From positions 1 through 64,000 of the forward strand of contig NZ_NJGV01000018.1 of the NCBI RefSeq assembly GCF_002213425.1: a DNA stretch of 64,000 nucleotides. The letters are read 5' to 3'. A program made the translations under genes and the position numbers. This stretch comes from Herbaspirillum aquaticum. GTDB taxonomy: Bacteria > Pseudomonadota > Gammaproteobacteria > Burkholderiales > Burkholderiaceae_D. Below are positions 12,596 through 20,710 of this stretch, piece by piece (positions within the stretch are counted from its first letter, which is position 1; every line of letters begins with the position of its first letter). The notes under the pieces were generated by a model, which was given only the letters and a program-made list of their open reading frames with translations, made no database searches and was not told where the DNA came from.

Positions 12596-13705
12596 ATGAC
12601 CATGAAGAAAAAAGCGCTCATCACCGGAGTCACCGGGCAAGACGGTGCCTATCTGGCAGAGCTCCTGCTGGCCAAGGGCTATGAAGTGCATGGCATCAAG
12701 CGCCGCACTTCCCTGTTCAACACCGACCGTATCGATCATCTGTTCCAGGATCCGCATATTTCTGATGGCCGTTTCGTGCTGCACCATGGCGACATGACTG
12801 ACTCCTCCAGTCTCACCCACATCATCCAGAAGGTGCAGCCAGACGAAATCTACAACCTGGCAGCGCAGAGCCACGTGGCCGTCAGCTTCGAAGAGCCCGA
12901 GTACACTGCCAATTCCGACGCGCTCGGCGCGCTGCGCATTCTGGAAGCAATTCGTATCTTGGGCCTGACCAAGAAGACCCGCTTCTATCAAGCAAGCACC
13001 TCCGAGCTGTATGGCCTGGTGCAGGAAATCCCGCAGAAGGAGACCACCCCCTTCTACCCGCGCAGCCCCTACGCGGTTGCCAAGCTGTATGCTTACTGGA
13101 TCACCGTCAACTACCGCGAGGCGTACGGCATCTACGCCTGCAACGGCATCCTGTTCAACCATGAGAGCCCGATCCGCGGCGAAACCTTCGTCACCCGCAA
13201 GATCACCCGCGCACTGGCCCGCATCAAGCTGGGACTCCAGGACGCACTCTACCTGGGCAACCTGGACGCAAAGCGTGACTGGGGCCATGCCCGTGACTAC
13301 GTGGAAATGCAGTGGCTGATGCTGCAGCAAGAGCAGCCCGAAGACTTCGTGATCGCCACCGGCGTGCAATACAGCGTACGTGATTTCGTCAATGCCGCAG
13401 CACAAGAAATGGGCATGAAAATCCGCTGGGAAAACAACGGTGTGGACGAAAAGGGGTATTGGGAAAATCGCGAGAAGGGCGATCCCAACCAGCCTGTCGT
13501 TGCCGTTGACCCGCGCTACTTCCGTCCGACGGAGGTGGAAACCCTGCTCGGCGACCCGACCAAGGCCAAGACCAAGCTGGGCTGGACGCCCCGTACCACC
13601 TTTGCCGAACTGGTCGCTGAAATGGTGCGTGAAGATCTGCGCTCGGCACAGCGCGATGAGTTGGTCAAGAGCCACGGCTACAACGCCTTCAATTACGACC
13701 AATGA
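12596..13705 (+). CDS. gmd: GDP-mannose 4,6-dehydratase
   Basis: Converts GDP-D-mannose to GDP-4-keto-6-deoxy-D-mannose, the branch point for GDP-fucose, GDP-rhamnose, GDP-perosamine and GDP-colitose. The 369-aa protein has the NADP-binding loop [11 protein letters not shown] (10-20) and the catalytic set T135, E137, Y159 and K163 in STSELYG and PYAVAK. The RRTS segment near 36-39, typical of Gmd, is present. The start at 12596 gives MTMKKK; a second ATG six bases later is equally possible. It is the first gene of the plus-strand polysaccharide locus and is followed by colC and colD, which tell which GDP-sugar is made. Confidence 0.96.
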   Translation: MTMKKKALITGVTGQDGAYLAELLLAKGYEVHGIKRRTSLFNTDRIDHLFQDPHISDGRFVLHHGDMTDSSSLTHIIQKVQPDEIYNLAAQSHVAVSFEEPEYTANSDALGALRILEAIRILGLTKKTRFYQASTSELYGLVQEIPQKETTPFYPRSPYAVAKLYAYWITVNYREAYGIYACNGILFNHESPIRGETFVTRKITRALARIKLGLQDALYLGNLDAKRDWGHARDYVEMQWLMLQQEQPEDFVIATGVQYSVRDFVNAAAQEMGMKIRWENNGVDEKGYWENREKGDPNQPVVAVDPRYFRPTEVETLLGDPTKAKTKLGWTPRTTFAELVAEMVREDLRSAQRDELVKSHGYNAFNYDQ

Positions 13706-13745
13706 TGCCGCTGGCCTGCATCGCCGACTTCGAATAAGGTTTCCC

Positions 13746-14669
13746 ATGCGTATTTTCCTCACGGGCGGCCGCGGCATGGTCGGACGCAATTTCACCGAGC
13801 ACGCTGCAGCGGCACAGCACGAGATTCTCTCGCCGACCAGCAGCGAGCTTGACCTGCTGGATGCGTCCGCCGTCAGCGCCTGGGTAGCCGAACACAAGCC
13901 TGACGTCGTCGTTCACGCGGCAGGCCGGGTGGGTGGCATCCAGGCGAACATGCGCGAGCCAGTCGCCTTCCTCACCGAAAACCTGGACATGGGACGCAAC
14001 GTCGTCCTGGCGGCCCGTTCAGCCGGCGTCAAACGCCTGCTCAACCTCGGCAGCTCGTGCATGTATCCGCGCAATGCCCCCAACCCGCTGGCTGAGCAGA
14101 CCGTGCTCACCGGCGAGCTGGAGCCGACCAATGAAGGCTACGCGCTGGCCAAGATTATGGTGGCAAGGCTGTGTGACTACATCGGCCGCGAGGATGCATC
14201 GCTGCAATACCGCACCCTGATTCCGTGCAATCTCTACGGACGTCATGACAAGTTTGATCCCAAGCATTCGCACCTGGTCCCGGCCGTGATCCACAAGATC
14301 CACCAAGCCAAAGTCGAAGGACGCGACACGGTCGACATCTGGGGCAGCGGCAAGGTGCGCCGTGAATTCATGTACTCAGGCGATCTGGCCGACTGCATGT
14401 GGCGCGCCCTGGATCAGTTCGATACCTTGCCGGCCTACCTCAACGTGGGCCTGGGCAAGGACCTTTCCATCCTGGACTACTACCACGCCGTGGCCCGCAT
14501 CATTGGTTTCGAGGGCAGCTTCGTGCACGACCTGACCAAGCCCGAGGGCATGGCGCAAAAGCTGGTCGACACGCAACGCCTGGAAAGCTGGGGATGGCGA
14601 GCGACAACCTCTTTGGAATCGGGCATTGCCCAAACCTATCAATTTTATCTGGAAGGACTTCAAGCATGA
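13746..14669 (+). CDS. colC: GDP-L-colitose synthase-like epimerase/reductase (ColC; GDP-fucose synthase family)
   Basis: NADPH-dependent C5-epimerase/C4-reductase of 307 aa. It has the nucleotide loop TGGRGMVG (6-13), Cys105 in SSCMYP, Y132-K136 in GYALAK and the catalytic-type His176 in KHSHLVPA, matching the GDP-fucose synthase catalytic set. Sequence detail (NEGYALAK rather than NEWYAIAK, and TLIPCNLYG) resembles the ColC subgroup better than classical Fcl, and the adjacent gene is ColD. It should therefore reduce GDP-4-keto-3,6-dideoxymannose to GDP-L-colitose. The start at 13746 has AAGG eight bases upstream. It overlaps colD through ATGA. Subgroup assignment is from remembered sequences; plain GDP-fucose synthase is the alternative. 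Confidence 0.8.
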   Translation: MRIFLTGGRGMVGRNFTEHAAAAQHEILSPTSSELDLLDASAVSAWVAEHKPDVVVHAAGRVGGIQANMREPVAFLTENLDMGRNVVLAARSAGVKRLLNLGSSCMYPRNAPNPLAEQTVLTGELEPTNEGYALAKIMVARLCDYIGREDASLQYRTLIPCNLYGRHDKFDPKHSHLVPAVIHKIHQAKVEGRDTVDIWGSGKVRREFMYSGDLADCMWRALDQFDTLPAYLNVGLGKDLSILDYYHAVARIIGFEGSFVHDLTKPEGMAQKLVDTQRLESWGWRATTSLESGIAQTYQFYLEGLQA

Positions 14670-15856
14670 GCGCCAGCAACTATCCTCTCGCCACGGCTAC
14701 CTGGGACGATGCCGAGTATCAGGCGATCCAGGACGTCATCGCCTCCGGCATGTTCACCATGGGTGCCAAGGTCCAGGAGTTCGAGAAGCAATTCGCCGCC
14801 TATACCGGCAGCAAATACTGCGTAATGGTCAATTCCGGCTCCTCGGCCAACCTCCTGATGATCGCGGCACTGCGTTTCCGCAAGGAGTCGCCTCTGCTGG
14901 CAGGTGAAGAAATCATCGTGCCGGCCGTTTCCTGGAGCACCACCTATCACCCGCTGCAACAATACGGGCTGAAACTGAAGTTCGTGGACGTCGACCGTGA
15001 CACCCTGAACTACGATATCGACGCACTGGCCGCGGCAGTGACCGACAAGACGCGGGCCATCATGATCGTCAACCTGCTTGGCAATCCCAATGACTTCGAG
15101 GCCATCCAGGCGATTGTTGCTGGCCGCAACATCGTGGTGGTGGAAGACAATTGCGAATCGCTGGGCGCACAGCTCAATGGCCGCCAGGCTGGCACTTTCG
15201 GTGTCATGGGTACCTATAGCGCCTTCTTCAGCCATCACATCTCGACCATGGAAGGCGGGATGGTGGTCACCGATGACGAAGAGCTGTATCACATCATGCT
15301 CTCCGTGCGCGCCCATGGCTGGACGCGCAACCTCCCCAAACACAACAAGCTGACCGGCACCAAGAGCGATGATGCTTTCGTCGAGTCCTTCAAGTTCGTA
15401 CTGCCAGGCTACAACCTGCGCCCGCTGGAGATGAGCGGTGCCATCGGCATCGAACAGATCCGCAAGCTGCCCGGACTGGTCTCCGAGCGTCGCCGCAATG
15501 CAGCCAAATTCCAGTCCCTGATGGCAGACTATCCCCAACTGCGCATCCAGAAGGAAATTGGCGAAAGCAGCTGGTTCGGCTTCAGCATGATCGTGGAGCC
15601 GAACGCCGGTTTCAGCCGCGAAGATGTGGTACGGGTGTTCAACGAACACCAGATCGACGTGCGCCCGATCGTGGCCGGCAACTTTGCCAAGAACGAGGTG
15701 CTGCGCTGGTTCGACTACGAAATCCACGGCACGCTGGACAATGCTGACGAACTGGACCGCAACGGCCTGTTCATCGGCAATCATCATTATGAACTCGATG
15801 AGCAGTTCGATCTGCTGCGCACGGCCTTGAACAAGCTGATCAAAGCGAAGCAATGA
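14666..15856 (+). CDS. colD: GDP-4-keto-6-deoxy-D-mannose 3-dehydratase (PLP-dependent, ColD)
   Basis: Removes the C3 hydroxyl of GDP-4-keto-6-deoxymannose, using PLP/PMP and glutamate, on the way to colitose. The fold is that of DegT/DnrJ/EryC1 sugar aminotransferases, but the usual PLP-binding Lys is replaced: the motif is FFSHHISTMEGG (187-198), with His190 at the place of the catalytic His188 of E. coli ColD. Other near-identical blocks are PAVSWSTTYHPLQQYG, NLLGNP, EDNCESLGA and RAHGWTRNLP. Length of 396 aa is normal. It is translationally coupled on both sides by ATGA overlaps with colC and wzm. The His substitution makes an ordinary aminotransferase such as perosamine synthase unlikely. 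Confidence 0.92.
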   Translation: MSASNYPLATATWDDAEYQAIQDVIASGMFTMGAKVQEFEKQFAAYTGSKYCVMVNSGSSANLLMIAALRFRKESPLLAGEEIIVPAVSWSTTYHPLQQYGLKLKFVDVDRDTLNYDIDALAAAVTDKTRAIMIVNLLGNPNDFEAIQAIVAGRNIVVVEDNCESLGAQLNGRQAGTFGVMGTYSAFFSHHISTMEGGMVVTDDEELYHIMLSVRAHGWTRNLPKHNKLTGTKSDDAFVESFKFVLPGYNLRPLEMSGAIGIEQIRKLPGLVSERRRNAAKFQSLMADYPQLRIQKEIGESSWFGFSMIVEPNAGFSREDVVRVFNEHQIDVRPIVAGNFAKNEVLRWFDYEIHGTLDNADELDRNGLFIGNHHYELDEQFDLLRTALNKLIKAKQ

Positions 15857-16719
15857 CGAAGGATACGCAAGAAACGGACAACGGCCGCGACCTTGACTCG
15901 CTGCCCCTGACCGTCATCACCGCCAATCCCGATGGCAAGGACTACTGGTCCGAGCTGTGGCGCAGCCGCGAACTGCTGGGCATGATGGTCTGGCGCGACA
16001 TCGTGGTGCGCTACAAGCAGACTGCAATGGGATTGAGCTGGGCGCTGGTGCGCCCACTGGCGACCATGCTGGTCTTCTCGCTGGTGTTCGGCAAGCTGGC
16101 CAACCTGCCCTCCAATGGCGCACCTTATGCGCTGATGGTCTTTGCCGGCCTCCTGCCCTGGCTGTTTTTCTCCGCGGCCTTCTCGGACGCAAGTAACAGC
16201 GTGGTCGGTAACGCCAACCTGGTCCAGAAAGTCTACTTTCCCCGCCTGATCATCCCGCTCTCGTCGGTACTGGTAGGTCTGGTCGACTTTGCGCTGGCCA
16301 TGCTGGTGTACCTCGTCATGTCATTCTTCTATGGCCTGTCGCCCGGACTGCACGTGCTGGCCTTGCCCCTGTTCCTCTTGCAGCTTTGCCTGCTCATTCT
16401 CGGCTGCAGCCTGTCGATTGCCGCACTGAGCGTCTGGTACCGTGATTTCAAGCACCTCTTGCCGGTGGTACTGCAGTTGGGGGTATACCTGTCCCCGGTG
16501 GGTTTCGCCAGCACCGTGGTCCCGGAGAAATGGCGCCTGCTGTATGCCTTCAATCCGATGGTAGGCATCATCGATGGCTTCCGCTGGAGCCTGCTGGGCG
16601 ATACCCAACCGCTGCGCTTGAATGAGGTCGGCATTTCCTGTCTCGTGACACTCGTACTGCTGTGGTCCGGCGTGCGCTTCTTCCGCCGCAGCGAGCATCG
16701 TTTTTCGGACGCCATCTAA
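15853..16719 (+). CDS. wzm: ABC-2 type polysaccharide export permease
   Basis: Membrane subunit of an O-antigen/polysaccharide ABC exporter. The 288-aa protein has about six hydrophobic segments after a cytoplasmic N-terminus, and the ABC-2 family hallmark WRDIVVRYKQTAMG before the first segment. With Wzt it would move lipid-linked polysaccharide across the inner membrane. It overlaps colD by ATGA and precedes wzt by two bases. The presence of this pair, with no Wzx flippase or Wzy polymerase in the locus, indicates ABC-dependent chain export. Confidence 0.93.
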   Translation: MTKDTQETDNGRDLDSLPLTVITANPDGKDYWSELWRSRELLGMMVWRDIVVRYKQTAMGLSWALVRPLATMLVFSLVFGKLANLPSNGAPYALMVFAGLLPWLFFSAAFSDASNSVVGNANLVQKVYFPRLIIPLSSVLVGLVDFALAMLVYLVMSFFYGLSPGLHVLALPLFLLQLCLLILGCSLSIAALSVWYRDFKHLLPVVLQLGVYLSPVGFASTVVPEKWRLLYAFNPMVGIIDGFRWSLLGDTQPLRLNEVGISCLVTLVLLWSGVRFFRRSEHRFSDAI

Positions 16720-16721
16720 TC

Positions 16722-17960
16722 ATGAGCAAAAGTATCATCGTCGAAGGAATTTCAAAGAAATTCCGTATCCATCATGAGAAGGAGCGCGAGACCCAGCAAC
16801 GGGGCCTGCTGAGCAAGTTTCTTGGGCGCAGCCGCAGTGACAAGGACGGCTCGGATGAAGATTTCTGGGCGCTGCGCGACATCAGCTTCGAGGTCAACCA
16901 GGGTGAGCGGCTGGCGGTCGTTGGCCGCAACGGCGCGGGCAAGTCGACCCTGCTGAAGATTCTTTCCCGGGTCATGAGCCCGACCGAAGGACAGATCCGC
17001 ATCCGCGGCCGCATGAGCAGCCTGCTGGAAGTCGGTACCGGCTTTCATCCCGACCTGACGGGACGCGAGAACGTCTATCTCAACGGTGCCCTGCTGGGCA
17101 TGTCGCGCGCGGAGGTACGCCAGAAGTTCGATGCCATTGTCGATTTCGCCGAGGTGGAGCGCTTCCTCGACACCCCCGTCAAACGCTATTCCAGCGGCAT
17201 GTATGTACGCCTGGCCTTTGCAGTGTCCGCCTTCCTGGAGCCGGACATTGTGGTGCTGGACGAGGTACTGTCGGTAGGCGACGCCCGTTTCCAGCAGAAG
17301 TCCTATGCCAAGATGCGCGAGTTGGCATCCCAGGGACGGACCGTCCTCTTCGTCAGTCACAGCATGGCGGCGGTAAAGGACCTGTGCGAAAGCGCCGTCC
17401 TCATCGAGAATGGACGCATCAAGGAAAAGACCCTGGTCGACGACGCCATCGGCGACTACATGCGACACGCAATGCATGTAGGCGGCGCCAACATGCCCCT
17501 GGAGACGGAGCAACTGGATTTGCTGGCCATGCATGTGACCCAGGGCGGCCGCAAGAACCCGAATTACAACTTCGAGGGCGATGCTCCGGTGGACGTGGAG
17601 TTGATCTATCACGTCAAGGAAAACCTCCAAAACTTCCGCATCGGCTTCTACGTCAAGACCGTCTTCGGGGACATGCTCACGCGTGCCCTGCTGGCCGACC
17701 GCAATCCGGAAATGGAGAACGTGCGTCCAGGCACCTATCGCGTCAAGGCGCAAATTCCCGCTGACTTCCTGGTCGCTGGAGACTATGTGCTGGAAGTGCA
17801 CGGCAGCCAGTTCGGCGTGCAGGACTTCTTCGGCAGCAATGCGCTGCAGCCTTTCCGTATCGCACGTCCACGCCTGTTCAATATTCAGCATGAACGCGAA
17901 CAGGCGTTCGGCCATATTTATCTCGATCCGCGCTGGCAGCTGGAAAGGATTTCGGACTGA
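16722..17960 (+). CDS. wzt: Polysaccharide export ATPase with C-terminal carbohydrate-binding domain
   Basis: Nucleotide-binding subunit of the exporter. Walker A is GRNGAGKST (68-76), the signature is YSSGM (156-160), Walker B is DIVVLDE (175-181) and the switch His is H213. At 412 aa it is much longer than a bare ATPase: residues from about 260 form an extra domain like the Wzt C-terminal domain of E. coli O9a/O8, which recognises the terminal modification of the finished chain. This suggests that a capped non-reducing end signals export. The start ATG at 16722 follows the wzm stop by two bases; an in-frame upstream start would lie inside wzm. Confidence 0.93.
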   Translation: MSKSIIVEGISKKFRIHHEKERETQQRGLLSKFLGRSRSDKDGSDEDFWALRDISFEVNQGERLAVVGRNGAGKSTLLKILSRVMSPTEGQIRIRGRMSSLLEVGTGFHPDLTGRENVYLNGALLGMSRAEVRQKFDAIVDFAEVERFLDTPVKRYSSGMYVRLAFAVSAFLEPDIVVLDEVLSVGDARFQQKSYAKMRELASQGRTVLFVSHSMAAVKDLCESAVLIENGRIKEKTLVDDAIGDYMRHAMHVGGANMPLETEQLDLLAMHVTQGGRKNPNYNFEGDAPVDVELIYHVKENLQNFRIGFYVKTVFGDMLTRALLADRNPEMENVRPGTYRVKAQIPADFLVAGDYVLEVHGSQFGVQDFFGSNALQPFRIARPRLFNIQHEREQAFGHIYLDPRWQLERISD

Positions 17961-17961
17961 C

Positions 17962-18954
17962 ATGATCGACGTCAAGCTCACGACCTGCGCCCCCACTTGG
18001 CCCTGGGCCCGGCAAACCCCCGGAGACTCGTTGCAGTGGGGACCATTCCGCTTCCACGTCGACACGGAGGTGGAGCGTTGCGACGCGTGGGTGGTGTTCG
18101 AGTCACTGAGCCAGACCGAAAACACCTTCTGTCCGCCGGAGAATGTCTTCTTCATTGCGGGCGAGCCCGATACGATCGGTTCGTACCAGCCGGCTTTCCT
18201 GGATCAGTTCGCCCATGTCGTCAGCGGCCGCAATGATTTGCAGCACCGCCATCAGATCCGCCTGCAGCAGGGGCATCCCTGGTTCGTGGAGAAAAGTTTT
18301 GACGAACTCGCCAGCATGCCGCCGATTCCCAAGAGCCGCGACATCAGCGTCATCAGTTCTGACAAGGCCTTTACGGAAGGCCACCGTGCGCGCCTTGATT
18401 TCGTGCGCGCCCTGCAGCAGCGCTTTGGCGACCGGGTGGAAGTCTGGGGCCGGGGCTTGCGCGATTTCGAGCAGAAATGGGACGTGCTTGCCCCCTATCG
18501 CTTCGCCATCGTTCTGGAAAACTTCGCCGGGGACGATTTCCTGACAGAGAAATTGCCAGACGCCCTGCTGGCGTACTGCTTCCCGATTTATTACGGTTGC
18601 ACCAACGTGGACCGATATCTGCCGGATGAAGCGAGCCTGAAGATCGATATCGAAGACACCGAAGCCGCCCTGGATGCGATCGGCCGATTGCTGGCCAATC
18701 CTGAAGAATACGACCGACGGCTTGATGGGATAGCGCGCGCACGGCAGTACTATCTGCATCAACTGCAGTTTTTTGCCAACCTCGCCCACGTCCTGGAACG
18801 CCATGTCCGCAGCGATGTTGCAGCGGCTCCGGTTTCCCTCGCGGTCAATGGCAGCTTCGCTGCGGCGCCTGCCGTCACGCCCCAGCCGGAGGCACCGGCT
18901 GCGCCGGCCCCGGTATCCCTGATGTCTCGCCTGCGACGCCTCATGAGGGGGTAA
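17962..18954 (+). CDS. GT10-family glycosyltransferase (fucosyltransferase-like)
   Basis: A 330-aa protein with the GT10 donor-binding motif of alpha-1,3/4-fucosyltransferases: YRFAIVLENF (179-188) followed by DDFLTEKLPDALLAYCFPIYYG ending near 212, in which the LTEKL core and the final G are conserved. Such enzymes transfer L-fucose from GDP-fucose. In this locus the only GDP-6-deoxysugar route seen is to colitose, so GDP-L-colitose is the likely donor; this is an inference. The C-terminal tail from about 290 is rich in Ala and Pro with a basic end (RLRRLMRG), perhaps a membrane-surface anchor. It starts one base after the wzt stop. Confidence 0.82.
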   Translation: MIDVKLTTCAPTWPWARQTPGDSLQWGPFRFHVDTEVERCDAWVVFESLSQTENTFCPPENVFFIAGEPDTIGSYQPAFLDQFAHVVSGRNDLQHRHQIRLQQGHPWFVEKSFDELASMPPIPKSRDISVISSDKAFTEGHRARLDFVRALQQRFGDRVEVWGRGLRDFEQKWDVLAPYRFAIVLENFAGDDFLTEKLPDALLAYCFPIYYGCTNVDRYLPDEASLKIDIEDTEAALDAIGRLLANPEEYDRRLDGIARARQYYLHQLQFFANLAHVLERHVRSDVAAAPVSLAVNGSFAAAPAVTPQPEAPAAPAPVSLMSRLRRLMRG

Positions 18955-18962
18955 AGCGACTG

Positions 18963-19853
18963 ATGATCTCCCTGACCGCCGTCAAATCCCGCTTTCAGGT
19001 CTTGGTCACACGCGTGTCCAGGGCCATCGTCGCGCGCGGTTTGCGCCCTGAGTCTGCGGCGCTTCTGGGCTACGGTTCCTCGCAGCAGGATGTGCAAAAC
19101 GCAGAAATTGAAACGCAGCGACTGGCAGCGCAATGGATCATGCGCACGGCAATGCCCCCCGAGGTCGCTGCTATCCTCCTGGACAGCGGTGCAGTCGATA
19201 GCGCCAACGGCAAGGGCGGCCGTGAAATGCATCCCGCTTCACGTCAATGGGCCTACTGGTTAGCCAGGGAGTGTACTGCGACCGACATGAACGGCGCACT
19301 ACGCATGCCGCTCGTGGAGAGTGTCAACTCCTCGCTGAAGCAAGCCATCTTCTTTGATGGCGAAAATATCCAGGTCATGCAAGGCAGCATCGTATCAGGG
19401 GACTCCAGAATCGGAGCCAATACCTATGTGGGCTTCAATTGCCACATCACCAAAGCCAGGATCGGACGCTACGTCTCGATTGCGGACAATGTGCTGGTCG
19501 GCCCGGGAGAGCACCGCCTGGACCGGGTTTCCACGCATTCCATCTTTTATGATGCGCCTTACGAAACCCTCACCGAAGCCGCCTGCGTGATCCAGGACGA
19601 TGTCTGGATCGGTGCTTCCTGCATCATCCGGCGGGGTGTCACCATTGGCACCGGGGCAGTGATCGGCGCCAATTCCTTCGTGAACCAGGATGTCCCTCCT
19701 TTCGCCATCATGGCGGGCTCACCTGCGCGCAACATCGGCGCCCGGTTCGATGATCAAACCGCTGCGAAAATTCTCGCCAGCAAATGGTGGGAACTGCCTG
19801 CTTCCGAGGCGCGCACCCTCATAGAACAACTTACGCAAGAAATCTCGTCATGA
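18963..19853 (+). CDS. Hexapeptide-repeat (LbH) O-acetyltransferase with N-terminal extension
   Basis: Residues from about 135 to 260 are a left-handed beta-helix of the CatB/WbbJ type, with isoleucine-patch repeats (SRIGANTYVGFNCHI, ARIGRYVSIADNVLVG) and the family end DDVWIGASCIIRRGVTIG. The catalytic-type His falls in GPGEHRLDR. These enzymes usually acetylate sugar hydroxyls or amino groups with acetyl-CoA. The first 130 residues (for example MRTAMPPEVAAILLDSGAVD) are not part of the helix and were not recognised. It overlaps the GT11 gene by ATGA, so it belongs to the same polysaccharide pathway and may modify or cap the chain. Confidence 0.8.
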   Translation: MISLTAVKSRFQVLVTRVSRAIVARGLRPESAALLGYGSSQQDVQNAEIETQRLAAQWIMRTAMPPEVAAILLDSGAVDSANGKGGREMHPASRQWAYWLARECTATDMNGALRMPLVESVNSSLKQAIFFDGENIQVMQGSIVSGDSRIGANTYVGFNCHITKARIGRYVSIADNVLVGPGEHRLDRVSTHSIFYDAPYETLTEAACVIQDDVWIGASCIIRRGVTIGTGAVIGANSFVNQDVPPFAIMAGSPARNIGARFDDQTAAKILASKWWELPASEARTLIEQLTQEISS

Positions 19854-20710
19854 TAGTCAGTCGCTTGATCGGTGGCCTCGGCAACCAAATGTTCCAATAC
19901 GCGGCGGGCCGCGCCCTGGCCTTGCGCCGTGGTGTTCCCTTCGCCATCGACAGCCGTGCCTTTGCAGATTACAAAACTCACGCCTTCGGTATGCAGTGCT
20001 TTTGCGCCGACCTGACCGAGGCTCCTGCGCGCTTGATTCCCAACCCGCCTGCAGAAGGCCGTCTTCAGCGCCTGCTGCGCAGGTTCCTGCCCAGCCCGCT
20101 GCGTGTCTACACCGAGAAAACTTTTACCTTCGACAACGCCGTACTGAGCCTGCCTGATGGCACCTATCTCGATGGCTACTGGCAATCGGAAAAATACTTT
20201 GCCGACTTTGCCGACCAGATCAGGAAGGATTTCGCCGTCAAAGCCGCCCCCAGTGCGCCCAACCAGGCCTGGCTGGAACTGATCGACCGGACACATTCGG
20301 TATCCCTGCACATCCGCCGGGGTGACTACGTATCCAACGCGGCCGCCGCCGCGGTGCATGGGACATGCGACCTGGGCTACTACGAGCGTGCCGTCGCGCA
20401 CCTGCACCAGGTAACCGGTCAAGCGCCAGAACTGTTCGTTTTTTCAGATGACCTGGATTGGGTCGCAGCCAACCTGCAGCTTCCTTACAAGATGCACCTG
20501 GTGCGTGACAATGACGCCTCCACCAACTTCGAAGACCTGCGCCTGATGACCGCCTGCCGACATCACGTCGTGGCCAACAGCTCCTTCAGCTGGTGGGGCG
20601 CCTGGCTGGATGGCCGCTCAGAGAGCATCACCATCGCCCCGGCGCGCTGGTTCGTCGCCGATACGCCGGACGCGCGTGATCTGGTCCCGCAACGCTGGGT
20701 GCGTCTATGA
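19850..20710 (+). CDS. GT11-family alpha-1,2-fucosyl/colitosyltransferase
   Basis: Family GT11 enzyme of 286 aa. The N-terminal GGLGNQMFQYAAG (8-20) and the donor-binding HIRRGDY (154-160) are diagnostic, with the third motif SSFSWWGAWL near 242-251. Members transfer L-fucose in alpha-1,2 linkage; WbgN of E. coli O55, which transfers L-colitose, belongs here too. Because gmd, colC and colD lie in the same operon, colitose is the favoured donor. The start is the ATG overlapping the acetyltransferase stop; the longer upstream frame lies within that gene. It overlaps the next gene by ATGA. Confidence 0.87.
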   Translation: MIVSRLIGGLGNQMFQYAAGRALALRRGVPFAIDSRAFADYKTHAFGMQCFCADLTEAPARLIPNPPAEGRLQRLLRRFLPSPLRVYTEKTFTFDNAVLSLPDGTYLDGYWQSEKYFADFADQIRKDFAVKAAPSAPNQAWLELIDRTHSVSLHIRRGDYVSNAAAAAVHGTCDLGYYERAVAHLHQVTGQAPELFVFSDDLDWVAANLQLPYKMHLVRDNDASTNFEDLRLMTACRHHVVANSSFSWWGAWLDGRSESITIAPARWFVADTPDARDLVPQRWVRL

